From JACMPA01 sp035564115 (GTDB lineage Bacteria > Patescibacteriota > Saccharimonadia > Saccharimonadales > UBA4665): a stretch of DNA of 58,212 nucleotides. The translations under genes and the position numbers were made by a program. Positions 49,548-58,188 of this stretch are shown piece by piece (the stretch's first letter is position 1; every line of letters starts with the position of its first letter). The stretch spans positions 1 through 58,212 of the forward strand of contig DATMTN010000011.1 in NCBI GenBank assembly GCA_035564115.1, in the 5' to 3' direction. The notes under the pieces are model-generated. The model saw nothing but the letters and a program-made list of their open reading frames with translations. It was not told the DNA's origin and did no database searches.

Positions 49548-51212
49548 CTACATTCGGTCTGGCGCATGAATGCCGAGTAGTTCCAGCCCACTCTTGAGCG
49601 TATCGGCATAGTGCTCTATCAGTTTCAGGCGAAGGTTTTGCCGAGAGTCGTCGATGACACGGTTGTGCTCATAGAAACTATTGAATACTTGGGCTAGCTC
49701 GTATAGATAGGTACAGATCATATGCGGCATACGCTCGGCTACAGCTTTGTCGAGCACTTCATTATATTCGGTAATTTTGCGCAGTAGCGAGCGTTCAGCC
49801 GGCTCAAGGTCTTCGAGTTGCGCATGGAATTGGCCTGCTTTAGCCAAAATGCTGCGAGCACGAGCATGGGCATACTGCAAATATGGGCCGCTGTTACCTT
49901 CCAGGGCGATTGATTCTTTGGGGTCGTAGATGATATCGCCACCCATACGGTTTTTGGCTAACGCGTACTTCACGGCTGCCAGGATAGTTTCCTCAGATGG
50001 GTTGGTGCCGCTTTCGGCACCAGCTTCACGGGCCGCTTCTAGGATTTCCAGTGCCGTAATGACATTCCCCTTGCGCGAGCTCATCTTTACCCCACCCTGT
50101 AACTTCACGAAGCCGTGGGTCAGGTGTCGGGTACGTTCGGCAGGCTCTGGGGCGAACTGGTTGATAGCTGCAATGACAACTTGCATATACTGTGCCTGCT
50201 CGTTGGCGGTAATGATGATGGACTCGTCGAAGTGGTAGTCCTGCCACTTGGTCAGGCTCAGACCGACGTCTTTGGTCTCGTAAGTCGGCAGGCCTTCACT
50301 ATTTATGAACACTCGTTTATGCAAGCCCAGCTTCTCGCCGTCGAAGATGACCGCGCCGTCGGAGTTTTCAAACACGCCCTTATCGAGCTGCTCTTTCACA
50401 GTGTTAAAGCCAAGCTGCGTGACCTCACTTTCAGGGATATAACGGTCAAACGGCACCACCTGCAGTTGCTGGTACAGCGTGGCAAAATAGTCGTAACTCC
50501 ACTGGCGACACATCCAATAAATATGAGCAAATGCGGAATCATGGTCAGCGTCAGCCTGGAGTTGGTAAACACGCTTGTTGTTCTCGACAATTTCGGCCTT
50601 GGCCGTCTCGTCATCCTCGTAGGCATTGTTGCCTTCGACATAGCGGGCGCCAAGCCAAGCCGGACGTTCAGACTCAGCAATATCATGAAGTTTTTCAGGT
50701 AGTTCCCCGCCCAGCTCACGAACAATTGCCCACATACTTTTGGCCACATGTAGTCCGACGTCACCACCATAGTTCAGGCGGGTTACTTTTGCGCCGGCAT
50801 GTTCAACAAGCCGAGCAAGCGTATCACCAACCAGGGTCGTGTACAGATGTCCGGCATGCAGTGGTTTGAACGGATTTGGGTCTGAATACTCAACCAGGAC
50901 CGTCTTGCCCGCTAACGGCTTATTCGCTTCGCGGCTCAAACCAGCTACCAAAGCGGCGTCACTGAGCTTTAGGTTCAAAAAGCCAGGACCAGCCACTTCA
51001 ACAGAGACAAGCCGACTATCTGATACGAGTTGCTGCCGTAGTTCCTCGGCGATTTCTCGTGGATTTTTGCCAACCTGTTTAGCCAGTTGCAGGGCTACAT
51101 TGGTGGCAAAGTCACCAAATTGTTCATCCGGTCGCGCGAGCTCAACGCTCAGGTCAACGCTGAACAAATCTTTCACAGCAGTCGCAACTGCCTGTTCCAG
51201 TTCTGATTTCAT
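49548..51212 (-). CDS. argS: Arginine--tRNA ligase
   Basis: 554 residues. N-terminal Add-1 domain, HIGH motif as NPFKPLHAGHL, NYGGDVGLHVAKSMW, the KMSKS-like GGVKMSSRKGN, and a C-terminal DALR anticodon-binding domain (KITEYNEVLDKAV, YLYELAQVFNSFYEHNRV). Complete. First of a possible unit with mscL and msrB. Confidence 0.97.
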   Translation of the reverse strand: MKSELEQAVATAVKDLFSVDLSVELARPDEQFGDFATNVALQLAKQVGKNPREIAEELRQQLVSDSRLVSVEVAGPGFLNLKLSDAALVAGLSREANKPLAGKTVLVEYSDPNPFKPLHAGHLYTTLVGDTLARLVEHAGAKVTRLNYGGDVGLHVAKSMWAIVRELGGELPEKLHDIAESERPAWLGARYVEGNNAYEDDETAKAEIVENNKRVYQLQADADHDSAFAHIYWMCRQWSYDYFATLYQQLQVVPFDRYIPESEVTQLGFNTVKEQLDKGVFENSDGAVIFDGEKLGLHKRVFINSEGLPTYETKDVGLSLTKWQDYHFDESIIITANEQAQYMQVVIAAINQFAPEPAERTRHLTHGFVKLQGGVKMSSRKGNVITALEILEAAREAGAESGTNPSEETILAAVKYALAKNRMGGDIIYDPKESIALEGNSGPYLQYAHARARSILAKAGQFHAQLEDLEPAERSLLRKITEYNEVLDKAVAERMPHMICTYLYELAQVFNSFYEHNRVIDDSRQNLRLKLIEHYADTLKSGLELLGIHAPDRM

Positions 51213-51229
51213 ATCACTAGTTTAACAGA

Positions 51230-51904
51230 TTAGCGAAGGGTTTTGGCCAGCCGAATGGCCGACAGTGCCAAACCATAGAGTGTGGTCATGAGCAACGCGA
51301 ATATCCCAATCGTCAGGAACATATCTGGGTATGATGCCGGATGCATCAGACGATCCGATATATCAAACAACAGGCCACCCGGGTTCGTCAGCACATCCCA
51401 ACTGTTCCAGCGCAGGTCTCGACCTAGATAGATAGCAAAACTACAGAGGAGAATTACAAGTCCGAGCCAGACGCTGCTACCCCTGGGAGACAAGCGCTTC
51501 ATGACCTGCCGATGCACCAGATAGAGACTCGAAACACCCATCACAACGGCAACGGTAATAAACGACGTCAGCATAACGGCATCGTACAGTAGATCATGCT
51601 CACTTACCTCGGCCAGGTGTATAAAATCACTCACCATGTAGAAGCTGTTGGGCAGAAATATCAGCCAGAGCACTGTCACCCCGAGCGCTTCCCAGCTGGA
51701 CCACAATTTGTCACGGAGTATTTTCACCAGCCAATAGGCAAACACCAGTGGCAGCCATGCTAAAAACAGATTCCAGATAAGATACGCAAAGTAAAAACTG
51801 TGGTTGTGGAGGCTGTCAGCCAGGAGCAATAAACAACTTGCACCCGTCGCCAGTAGCAGCATAGCGGCAAACTGCATTGTCGGGCTCAACCTCTTGAGTT
51901 TCAT
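51230..51904 (-). CDS. DUF1361 membrane protein
   Basis: 224 residues with about six or seven membrane segments. The pattern LFLAWLPLVFAYWL, LWLIFLPNSFYMVSDFIHL and FAIYLGRDLRWNSWDVL is the DUF1361 signature. Function unknown. TATAAT is 6 bases before the ATG, so leaderless transcription is likely. Confidence 0.85.
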   Translation of the reverse strand: MKLKRLSPTMQFAAMLLLATGASCLLLLADSLHNHSFYFAYLIWNLFLAWLPLVFAYWLVKILRDKLWSSWEALGVTVLWLIFLPNSFYMVSDFIHLAEVSEHDLLYDAVMLTSFITVAVVMGVSSLYLVHRQVMKRLSPRGSSVWLGLVILLCSFAIYLGRDLRWNSWDVLTNPGGLLFDISDRLMHPASYPDMFLTIGIFALLMTTLYGLALSAIRLAKTLR

Positions 51905-51947
51905 ACCCTAATTATACCGTACGGGTGCGTTGTCGACGATTAGTCTG

Positions 51948-52979
51948 CTAGTCGTTGAGTGCTGCCTTGAACTTCTCAATCAAATCGACAGGAGTCGGAT
52001 TCACGCCGTTCAGGAGGGCGACATAAATGCTTACAAAATCGCCAAGCATACTGCTATAGAATAGCTGCTTCGGCAGGCTGTCACCCTGTGGTACAACAAC
52101 AATGGGTGCCGGACGCTTACCAGACAACAAGCGCTCAGTAACTACGAAACGCTTCTGAACACGTTCATGCTCAAGATTTGAGCGGATATCAACCACTGCG
52201 TATGGCTTATCGACCGGATGGCTAGTCCACCCCATGAATTCATTGTGGTTGAATTCGGGGTACTGGTTCCACCAAGCGACGTTCTTGGCATTCTCGTTGA
52301 AACATATCTTCCACTTCTGAGCAGCTGCGGCCATGAGTGGACCACCGTAGATTACCGCTGAGCGGCCGATCATCTCTTGGGCAATTTGCTTGGCAGTATT
52401 GTTCGCCGTTGGAACTTCCGGCAGCCAGTTGTCGGGTTGTGATTTCAGCCAATCGCTTGTCGCAGTCAGCTCATCCTTAGCTGAAGCATCGGTCAAACCA
52501 AGCTGTATGAAAAGTTGCACGAAAGCCGCAATAAAATAGAACGATGACATACGCGGCTGGATACCGCCTGGTATCTCGAACAGTGGTAGCCCACCTGCCT
52601 TTGCTTGCTCCATCAGCTTCCCGCCAGCTGCGACAACAACGACTTGAGCACCCTTTGTGCGGGCGTCTTCCAGGGCAGAAAGCGTCTCCTCGGTGTTGCC
52701 GGAGTAGCTAGAGACAATCACGAGCGTTGAACCATTCACGTACCGTGGCAAGGTATAGTTGCGCACCGTCTCGAATGGCACCGACAGCCCAGGCCACGTC
52801 TGTACGAACGCCCCGGGGAAAGCTGAGCCGCCCATGCCAGCAAGCACGACGTTGCGGATCTCTTGGCTTGCCTCGACCTGGACGTCATATTCCTGACGCA
52901 GTTGCTGCCACTGTTTTGCGGCCACACCAAGCGCATCCTGAGCATCACGTTCATGAATCATTTTGAGGTCGTCTAGCAT
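51948..52979 (-). CDS. Bifunctional phosphoglucose/phosphomannose isomerase
   Basis: 343 residues, two SIS domains. Phosphosugar loop VVLAGMGGSAFPGAF, Ser/Thr set VIVSSYSGNTEETLSAL, catalytic stretch NENAKNVAWWNQYPEFNHNEFMGW. It interconverts glucose 6-phosphate, fructose 6-phosphate and mannose 6-phosphate and connects to trehalose synthesis. AAGGAG precedes the ATG. Divergent from the Pro-rich protein. Confidence 0.92.
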   Translation of the reverse strand: MLDDLKMIHERDAQDALGVAAKQWQQLRQEYDVQVEASQEIRNVVLAGMGGSAFPGAFVQTWPGLSVPFETVRNYTLPRYVNGSTLVIVSSYSGNTEETLSALEDARTKGAQVVVVAAGGKLMEQAKAGGLPLFEIPGGIQPRMSSFYFIAAFVQLFIQLGLTDASAKDELTATSDWLKSQPDNWLPEVPTANNTAKQIAQEMIGRSAVIYGGPLMAAAAQKWKICFNENAKNVAWWNQYPEFNHNEFMGWTSHPVDKPYAVVDIRSNLEHERVQKRFVVTERLLSGKRPAPIVVVPQGDSLPKQLFYSSMLGDFVSIYVALLNGVNPTPVDLIEKFKAALND

Positions 52980-53050
52980 CCAAAACTCCTTGTGTTAGTA
53001 CCACTTGTTTCATATAGTATAGCCTAAGGATAAGTACTTTGAGGGGGTAT

Positions 53051-53581
53051 ATGTTTGGGCACCAACCTGATCCGGTTCAACCATCGGACACAACGAATAA
53101 TCAACCTGCTTTTGCAGATAATAACTCCAGTGCAGCCGATAGTTTTAATCCTGCCCTACCACCAGACCCAATAAGTTTTGGTGCACAGCCCACGCCCACA
53201 CCGCCAGTTACTCCAGTCACCGATCCAAACAACTTACTCGAGCCTCAAGCAACGGATGGTTTCACGGGTGCGCCTTCTCTGGATGCCCCACAGACAAGCC
53301 CACAAACCGATGACTCCAACCAGCCTACTGTGGGTGCCTCCACTCCTTTGAACGATCTAAAACAGCAAGCCCTCCAGCAGCTGAGTCCTCTTGTAGGTCA
53401 CTTGGAGCAGACGCCAGAAGAGAAGTTCCGTACTACCATGATGATGATTCAAGCCTCCGATAATAAGGACCTGCTTCAGACCGCCTATGATGCTGCCAAT
53501 CAGATTACGGATGAAAAAGCCCGCGCCCAGGCACTCCTAGACGTCATCAACGAGATCAATTACTTCTCGCAGCAGGGTTAG
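53051..53581 (+). CDS. Hypothetical protein with Pro/Asn-rich N-terminus and helical C-terminus
   Basis: 176 residues from the ATG at 53051 (MFGHQPDPVQP), with GAGGGGG just upstream. Residues 1-95 are low complexity (P, T, N, D, S). Residues 100-176 form a compact helical domain (LNDLKQQALQQLSPLVGHL, TTMMMIQASDNKDLLQTAY, LLDVINEINYFSQQ). No membrane segment. Family not recognised. 3' end overlaps the sortase-substrate gene by four bases. Confidence 0.62.
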   Translation: MFGHQPDPVQPSDTTNNQPAFADNNSSAADSFNPALPPDPISFGAQPTPTPPVTPVTDPNNLLEPQATDGFTGAPSLDAPQTSPQTDDSNQPTVGASTPLNDLKQQALQQLSPLVGHLEQTPEEKFRTTMMMIQASDNKDLLQTAYDAANQITDEKARAQALLDVINEINYFSQQG

Positions 53582-54057
53582 TTCTGTCGGTGCAGCTTCA
53601 ACTCGTAGAGTAAAGTGAAGCATACGACTGCGACGAAAAATACGGCAATTGTCTGCCCAGGACCAGTGTTTGTAAGTGCGCCCTGCGCTGTTTGATTACT
53701 CGCATTTGACTGTGAATTCGTATTGCCAGTGGCGTTGTTCGTCTGGCTAGACTGTGTGTTGTTTGACGAGCCGCCAACTGTAATTTGTCCTGGGAACTGT
53801 GTGTTGTCCGGAGATGAACCCGATGATCCAGACCCAGCCTTTTGCGAGGTTCCGGTCTGGGGTTTCGTGGTACTAGTCGTGTGCGTCTGGTGCCATACCC
53901 AACGGATAAACAACACCAGAATGCAGATCAGGATGATAACCGCCAGAATACGAGTTACCCAGCGGGCCCATGCCATAGTACTGGTCCGGCGCTCATCATA
54001 ATACTGCTGTAAATCTGCAGGTATACTACTGTTCTTGGGGCTCTTGTCGATGCTCAT
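53578..54057 (-). CDS. Membrane protein with LTNTGPG sorting-like signal (probable sortase substrate)
   Basis: 159 residues from the ATG at 54057. A membrane segment at 35-54 is followed by a 70-residue linker of Ser, Thr, Asn, Gln and Gly. The C-terminus has LTNTGPG (128-134), a hydrophobic stretch (136-151) and the charged tail ELKLHRQN. This is the layout of an LPXTG cell-wall sorting signal, with Thr in place of Pro. A sortase gene lies divergently next to it. The ATG is 7 bases after TATACT. Confidence 0.68.
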   Translation of the reverse strand: MSIDKSPKNSSIPADLQQYYDERRTSTMAWARWVTRILAVIILICILVLFIRWVWHQTHTTSTTKPQTGTSQKAGSGSSGSSPDNTQFPGQITVGGSSNNTQSSQTNNATGNTNSQSNASNQTAQGALTNTGPGQTIAVFFVAVVCFTLLYELKLHRQN

Positions 54058-54064
54058 ATATCTC

Positions 54065-54092
54065 AGTATAAGTACCCTATCACACAATGCAA
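54065..54092 (-). promoter_or_regulatory. Promoter of the LTNTGPG protein gene
   Basis: Minus strand TTGCAT (54087-54092), 16-base spacer, TATACT (54065-54070). The -35 covers an alternative sortase ATG at 54087, which argues for the later sortase start. Confidence 0.6.
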
Positions 54093-54119
54093 GCAGTAGC
54101 GGTTTACCGGTTTGGTATC

Positions 54120-54722
54120 ATGAACACAGTGAAACTTTCGCGCATCAACACTATTCTACTCACCCTTATCATCCTGATAAACAGCTATATTATCGCCGCA
54201 CCGCTTATTCCAGCGGTGAACTTCTGGTGGGCAAACCGCGGTGGCACGCGTGCTGCCGAGCTCCACAAGCAGCTCCATCCTCCGAAGACCGCGACCGCCT
54301 CAACGACGCCTGTAAATCATTCAAACAGCGTTATTATCCCCAGTATGCTGCTTGACCAGCCAATCAATGAGGGGCCCGTCAGCCAAACCTATGCCATCCT
54401 GAACAAGGGCATCTGGCACTGGCCCGATAGTAGCACCCCTGATAAAGGCAGCAACACGGTGCTCCTAGGCCATCGCTTTACCTACACGCAACCGAAGGGA
54501 GTCCTGTACTACCTGGACAAAGTAAAAATGAACGATGAAATTGGTGTCTGGTGGAACAATCATCTCTATACCTATCGGGTCAGCGCCATCAATGAGGTCG
54601 ATCCCAGCCAGACCAGCATCGAAGGTCCTACCAGCGATGCCCGATTGACCATTTTCACCTGCACGCCGCTTTGGCTACCGCACAATCGATTGGTCGTAGT
54701 CGCAGAATTGGAGAACAAATAA
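54120..54722 (+). CDS. Sortase
   Basis: 200 residues. N-terminal membrane anchor (INTILLTLIILINSYIIAA), then the sortase barrel with catalytic His118 (LLGHRFTYT), Cys181 (TIFTCTPLW) and Arg190 (HNRLVVVAELE). Sortases cleave LPXTG-type signals and attach proteins to the cell envelope or to each other. Start 54120 places few residues before the anchor, as is common; an ATG at 54087 is possible. The protein at 53578 is its likely partner. Confidence 0.9.
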   Translation: MNTVKLSRINTILLTLIILINSYIIAAPLIPAVNFWWANRGGTRAAELHKQLHPPKTATASTTPVNHSNSVIIPSMLLDQPINEGPVSQTYAILNKGIWHWPDSSTPDKGSNTVLLGHRFTYTQPKGVLYYLDKVKMNDEIGVWWNNHLYTYRVSAINEVDPSQTSIEGPTSDARLTIFTCTPLWLPHNRLVVVAELENK

Positions 54723-54830
54723 ATGAGCGATAGGAAAAAGTTTTGGATCCTTCTGGGCCTACTCATCTTGAGTATTACCCTGCTTTGGTACCTAAACCAC
54801 TCTGCTGGACAAGTCCCACTACATGGCTAG
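54723..54830 (+). CDS. 35-residue membrane microprotein after the sortase
   Basis: The ATG comes directly after the sortase stop codon. The product begins MSDRKKFWILLGLLIL, has one hydrophobic segment (residues 7-23) with basic residues before it, and ends NHSAGQVPLHG. The strict coupling and the positive-inside pattern support a real gene. Function unknown, perhaps a sortase accessory. Confidence 0.5.
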   Translation: MSDRKKFWILLGLLILSITLLWYLNHSAGQVPLHG

Positions 54831-54865
54831 CCGTGCTATCATGAGCCATACAAGGTCGAAACAAA

Positions 54866-55087
54866 ATGAAAAAACTATTTAGCCTTCCCAGCTTCAACAA
54901 GAAAAAGTCACAACTGACCGATCAAGACTCTTCAGCACAGGCTATGCGTGCCGCCAATTACGACAAGCTGCAACCACTGAGTCTGGACCACGAAGTGGCT
55001 CCTGTCGAACAGGCCCCCATTCGTCATGTCGACCCAGATGGTCTCGGTATCGTCGCTCCCGCCCCTGGATTTACAGATAATAAATAA
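54866..55087 (+). CDS. Small soluble hypothetical protein
   Basis: 73 residues with a basic N-terminus (MKKLFSLPSFNKKKS) and an acidic, Pro-rich end. No membrane segment or known motif. It lies 35 bases after the microprotein, is on the same strand as the sortase, and ends at a strong terminator. Confidence 0.5.
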   Translation: MKKLFSLPSFNKKKSQLTDQDSSAQAMRAANYDKLQPLSLDHEVAPVEQAPIRHVDPDGLGIVAPAPGFTDNK

Positions 55088-55112
55088 ACCTGGAGTGCAT
55101 CCAGGTTTATTT
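55082..55112. terminator. Bidirectional terminator between the sortase cluster and groEL
   Basis: Perfect 13-base arms AAATAAACCTGGA and TCCAGGTTTATTT around a 5-base loop. T-rich on both strands, so it can end both the plus-strand sortase unit and the minus-strand groEL transcript. Confidence 0.85.
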
Positions 55113-55134
55113 TACTCATTGCGTAGGAAGAGCA

Positions 55135-55207
55135 GCACCGAAGGTGCGATGAGAAGCCCAAGCCGGAGGGTCCCCACGAAAAGTGGGACCGCGCATGGGC
55201 GTCTCAT
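55135..55207. repeat. Structured palindromic element after groEL
   Basis: GCACC-GAA-GGTGC (55135-55147) forms one hairpin. ATGAGAAGCCCA (55149-55160) pairs with TGGGCGTCTCAT (55196-55207) with one mismatch and encloses a GGTCCCCAC-GAAAA-GTGGGACC stem (55169-55190). It shares AGCACCGAAG, GTGGGAC and GCGTCTC with the element at 22855-22980. Confidence 0.55.
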
Positions 55208-55211
55208 TGTC

Positions 55212-56852
55212 TTACATGCCCAGCCCCATGCCGTTCATACCAGGGACTTCGGGAGTCTTTGGTTCTGGCACATCAACCACGAGCGCACCCATGGTCATAC
55301 TGGTGCCGGCAATGCTTGTCGCATTCTGGACAGCCTGCTTGGTTACAGCCACTGGGTCAACCACACCATTCGCCTTCAGATCAACCAGCTTGCTTGGATC
55401 GTTTACGTCCACGCCCTGCCCTGCCTTAGCAGCCTTCACTTGAGGCAGCCACTCATCAGCGTTCAGACCAGCGTTACTTACCAAAATTCGGAATGGCTGT
55501 TCTAGAGCCCGCACCAGCAATGCCTTGCCGGCAGCCACTGACGTATCAACATCATCTGTAGAGATAGCACCTGCTAGGTTCACGAGCGTCACACCGCCAC
55601 CAGGCACGATACCTTCGGCCAGTGCCGCCTTCACTGCGTGCACAGCGTCGTCCACCCGGTCTTTTTTCTCGTTAATTTCAGTCTCGGTGGCACCACCGAC
55701 TTTAATGACTGCAACCTTGCCGCTCAGTGCCGCCGCGCGGTTTTCCAAGTTGCCACGATCGTAGCCACCCTTGGCAGCGTCAGCTTGGGCACTAATCTGC
55801 TTGATACGAGCCGTCACGTCAGCCGGCGCCGCTGCACCTTCGATAATAGTCGTATCGTCTTTAGTGACAATCACCTTGCGAGCCGAACCAACAACATCGA
55901 GCTCAACGTTTTCAAATGTCATACCCTGCTCTTCACTGACCACCTGGGCACCAGTGAGGGTGGCAATGTCGTTCAGTACGTCCTTCTTTAGGTCACCGAA
56001 CTTCGGTGCCTTCACAGCCACCACGTTCAATACGCCCTTCAAACGGTTTAGTATCAGCGTACCGAGCGCCTCGCCCTCAACATCTTCGGCGATCAGGACA
56101 ATATCCTTTTTGCCAGCCTGCAGCAGCTTTTCGAGTAGTGGTGCGATCTCCTGAGCCGAAGCCACCTTCTTATCAGTAATTACGATGGCTGGCTTAGTGT
56201 AGACGGCTTCCATGCGGTTCGTGTCAGTTACCATGTAGGGGCTCAGATACCCCTTGTCGAACGAGAAGCCTTCGACAACTTCGCTCTCCAGGGCTAGGCC
56301 CTGGCCTTCTTCAACAGTTACCACACCGTCACGACCAACTTTTTCGATCACATCAGCGATAAGCGCACCAATTTCAGCGTCACCAGCCGAGATAGTCGCT
56401 ACCTCAGCCACGCGGCCCTTCTTGCCCTGAATGTCTTCAGCCACACCATCGAGCTTGGCAATCACATCTGTTGCGGCGGCTTCGAGGCCTTTGCGTAGCA
56501 GCATTGGGTTATGGCCAGCCGCTATCAACTTGTTGGCCTCGTTCAGGATGTTGTACGTCAACACTGTCACCGTCGTTGTCCCGTCACCAGCGGCACTGTT
56601 CATCTTGCTGGCAGCCTGCTTGATCAGTTCAGCACCCACCTTGTAGCCCAACGTCTCATCATCAACGTCAGCGATCTCGACACTTTCAGCCACCGATACA
56701 CCATCATGGGTCACCATTGGCTTGCCAAACTTGGTGTAGATCACGTTACGGCCCTTGGGACCCATGGTGGTCTTTACAGCGTTGTACAAAATCTCTGCCC
56801 CACCAAGCACGCGGCGGCGGGCGTCGTCATCATAAAAAACTTTCTTAGCCAT
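55212..56852 (-). CDS. groL: 60 kDa chaperonin GroEL
   Basis: 546 residues, full length. TTMGPKGRNVIYTKFGKP, AGDGTTTVTVL (ATP site), GGYDRGNLENRAAALSGKVAVIKVGGATE and a Met/Gly-rich end (NGMGLGM). Forms the double ring that folds proteins with GroES. Follows groES by 12 bases. Confidence 0.98.
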   Translation of the reverse strand: MAKKVFYDDDARRRVLGGAEILYNAVKTTMGPKGRNVIYTKFGKPMVTHDGVSVAESVEIADVDDETLGYKVGAELIKQAASKMNSAAGDGTTTVTVLTYNILNEANKLIAAGHNPMLLRKGLEAAATDVIAKLDGVAEDIQGKKGRVAEVATISAGDAEIGALIADVIEKVGRDGVVTVEEGQGLALESEVVEGFSFDKGYLSPYMVTDTNRMEAVYTKPAIVITDKKVASAQEIAPLLEKLLQAGKKDIVLIAEDVEGEALGTLILNRLKGVLNVVAVKAPKFGDLKKDVLNDIATLTGAQVVSEEQGMTFENVELDVVGSARKVIVTKDDTTIIEGAAAPADVTARIKQISAQADAAKGGYDRGNLENRAAALSGKVAVIKVGGATETEINEKKDRVDDAVHAVKAALAEGIVPGGGVTLVNLAGAISTDDVDTSVAAGKALLVRALEQPFRILVSNAGLNADEWLPQVKAAKAGQGVDVNDPSKLVDLKANGVVDPVAVTKQAVQNATSIAGTSMTMGALVVDVPEPKTPEVPGMNGMGLGM

Positions 56853-56864
56853 CTGTTATCTCCC

Positions 56865-57131
56865 CTACTTTACCGTTGCCAGCACATCTTGTTCTTGAAC
56901 GAGAATATACTCGTCCTTCTCAACTTTAATTTCAGTCTGGCTATAGCTCTTATACACAATTCGGTCGCCAACCTTCACCTGCTTTACGAGTGGACCAACC
57001 GCTACGACTTTCGAGGTCTTCGGCTTTTCCTTGGCTGCTTCCGGCAAGTACAGACCACTAGCGGTCTTGCTCTGCGCTTCTTCTACTTGAGCGACAATAT
57101 AATCCCCGAGCGGGTTCAATGGTGTACTCAT
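56865..57131 (-). CDS. groS: 10 kDa chaperonin GroES
   Basis: 88 residues, slightly short. LNPLGDYIVAQVEEAQSKTASGLYLPEAAKEKP is the mobile loop region, and VKVGDRIVYKSYSQTEIKV follows. GGGAGG precedes the ATG. Lid of the GroEL chamber. Confidence 0.96.
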   Translation of the reverse strand: MSTPLNPLGDYIVAQVEEAQSKTASGLYLPEAAKEKPKTSKVVAVGPLVKQVKVGDRIVYKSYSQTEIKVEKDEYILVQEQDVLATVK

Positions 57132-57161
57132 GACACGTCCTCCCTTATAAACCTTAGTGCG

Positions 57162-57188
57162 TTAGCACTTACACTATGAGAGTGCTAA
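57162..57188. promoter_or_regulatory. CIRCE element (HrcA operator) of groESL
   Basis: TTAGCACTT - 9 bases - GAGTGCTAA: one mismatch from the CIRCE consensus. It lies between the promoter and groES, so HrcA repression relieved by heat is expected. hrcA is not in the window. Confidence 0.92.
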
Positions 57189-57200
57189 CTTTCAGGACTA

Positions 57201-57230
57201 ATAGTAGCGGACGGTAGGTTGGGTCGTCAA
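57201..57230 (-). promoter_or_regulatory. Promoter of groESL
   Basis: Minus strand TTGACG (57225-57230), 18-base spacer, TACTAT (57201-57206), directly upstream of CIRCE. Confidence 0.65.
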
Positions 57231-57234
57231 GCTG

Positions 57235-58188
57235 TTAGCTGGCGATATAGTCGGGATCAAAAAACTCGCCAATCTGGTTATGACTCTTGCGGATATCTTC
57301 AGGCACCTCAGACTTAGGGGCATTGACTATCGAAGTATAGATGAGTGCAAACATTTCTCGAATTTGTGGCGGCAGTTCACGCTTGCCGTCTTCGGCCTGC
57401 TGCATTGAATGGATGAGCGTGTTCAAATCACGATCGATTTGGATGGATGTAGGCAGCACCTTGGTTTCGCCGTTATTGTGGGGAAAAGGCCGCAGAGATA
57501 CTAAGTCGGCAATGAATATCTGATCGAAATTGCTTACAAACATATTCTTTACCTGTGCATCACCATGGGTGTAGCCTTCGGCGTGCATCGATGCTAACAG
57601 ATAGGCACACTTACCTACAGCACGGTGGACAACCGTCGCGCTATCCTCGAACTCAGGGTTCAGAAACACATTATCGAGGCTCCGTACGCCATGTTCATAC
57701 TTGGTGAGCATACCGAGTGTACCGTCGTCGAGACGAGAGAATCCCAGCGGCTTAAAAGTTCGGAATGTCGGCTGGCTGTTCCTGCTCGAGAAGTGTGATG
57801 AGAGCGAGAACTCAGTTGCTGCTTCACGAGGGTGCTCAAACGGCTTCTGAGCCACCAACTCCACCCGTTCGTCCCCGAACGGAGAAGATACTAGCAATTG
57901 GCCAAACTCTAGACCGCTCTTGTTGTTTTCTCGGGTCCGCCCTAGATCCGGCAGCTCATTGAACAGCGCTGTACCACCGATTTCAACGATATCCAGTGAT
58001 TTCATATCGAAACTGCCTGGCAACAGCGCATAGCTACCACGTTCAATGGCACGAATTGCCTCTAGGGTCTCACCACTATAAAGCCCATCCTGGGGTGCGG
58101 GGATTTCACCTGGCTCTAACAGAGTCACCGGCCCTTCCATATGAGGAGTACCACTGGGGACAAATGCACTGTAATTACTTGCTTTCAT
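57235..58188 (-). CDS. Protein kinase-like/APH-fold protein
   Basis: 317 residues. An N-terminal region of about 95 residues has no known motif. A likely nucleotide Lys lies in LVAQKPF with Glu in AATEFSL. The catalytic loop HGDAQVKN (MHAEGYTHGDAQVKNMFV) and metal motif ADL (IADLVSL) match eukaryotic-like and aminoglycoside-phosphotransferase kinases. The substrate could be a protein or small molecule. TATAAT is 8 bases before the ATG, predicting a leaderless mRNA. Its stop lies five bases before the groESL -35. Confidence 0.65.
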   Translation of the reverse strand: MKASNYSAFVPSGTPHMEGPVTLLEPGEIPAPQDGLYSGETLEAIRAIERGSYALLPGSFDMKSLDIVEIGGTALFNELPDLGRTRENNKSGLEFGQLLVSSPFGDERVELVAQKPFEHPREAATEFSLSSHFSSRNSQPTFRTFKPLGFSRLDDGTLGMLTKYEHGVRSLDNVFLNPEFEDSATVVHRAVGKCAYLLASMHAEGYTHGDAQVKNMFVSNFDQIFIADLVSLRPFPHNNGETKVLPTSIQIDRDLNTLIHSMQQAEDGKRELPPQIREMFALIYTSIVNAPKSEVPEDIRKSHNQIGEFFDPDYIAS

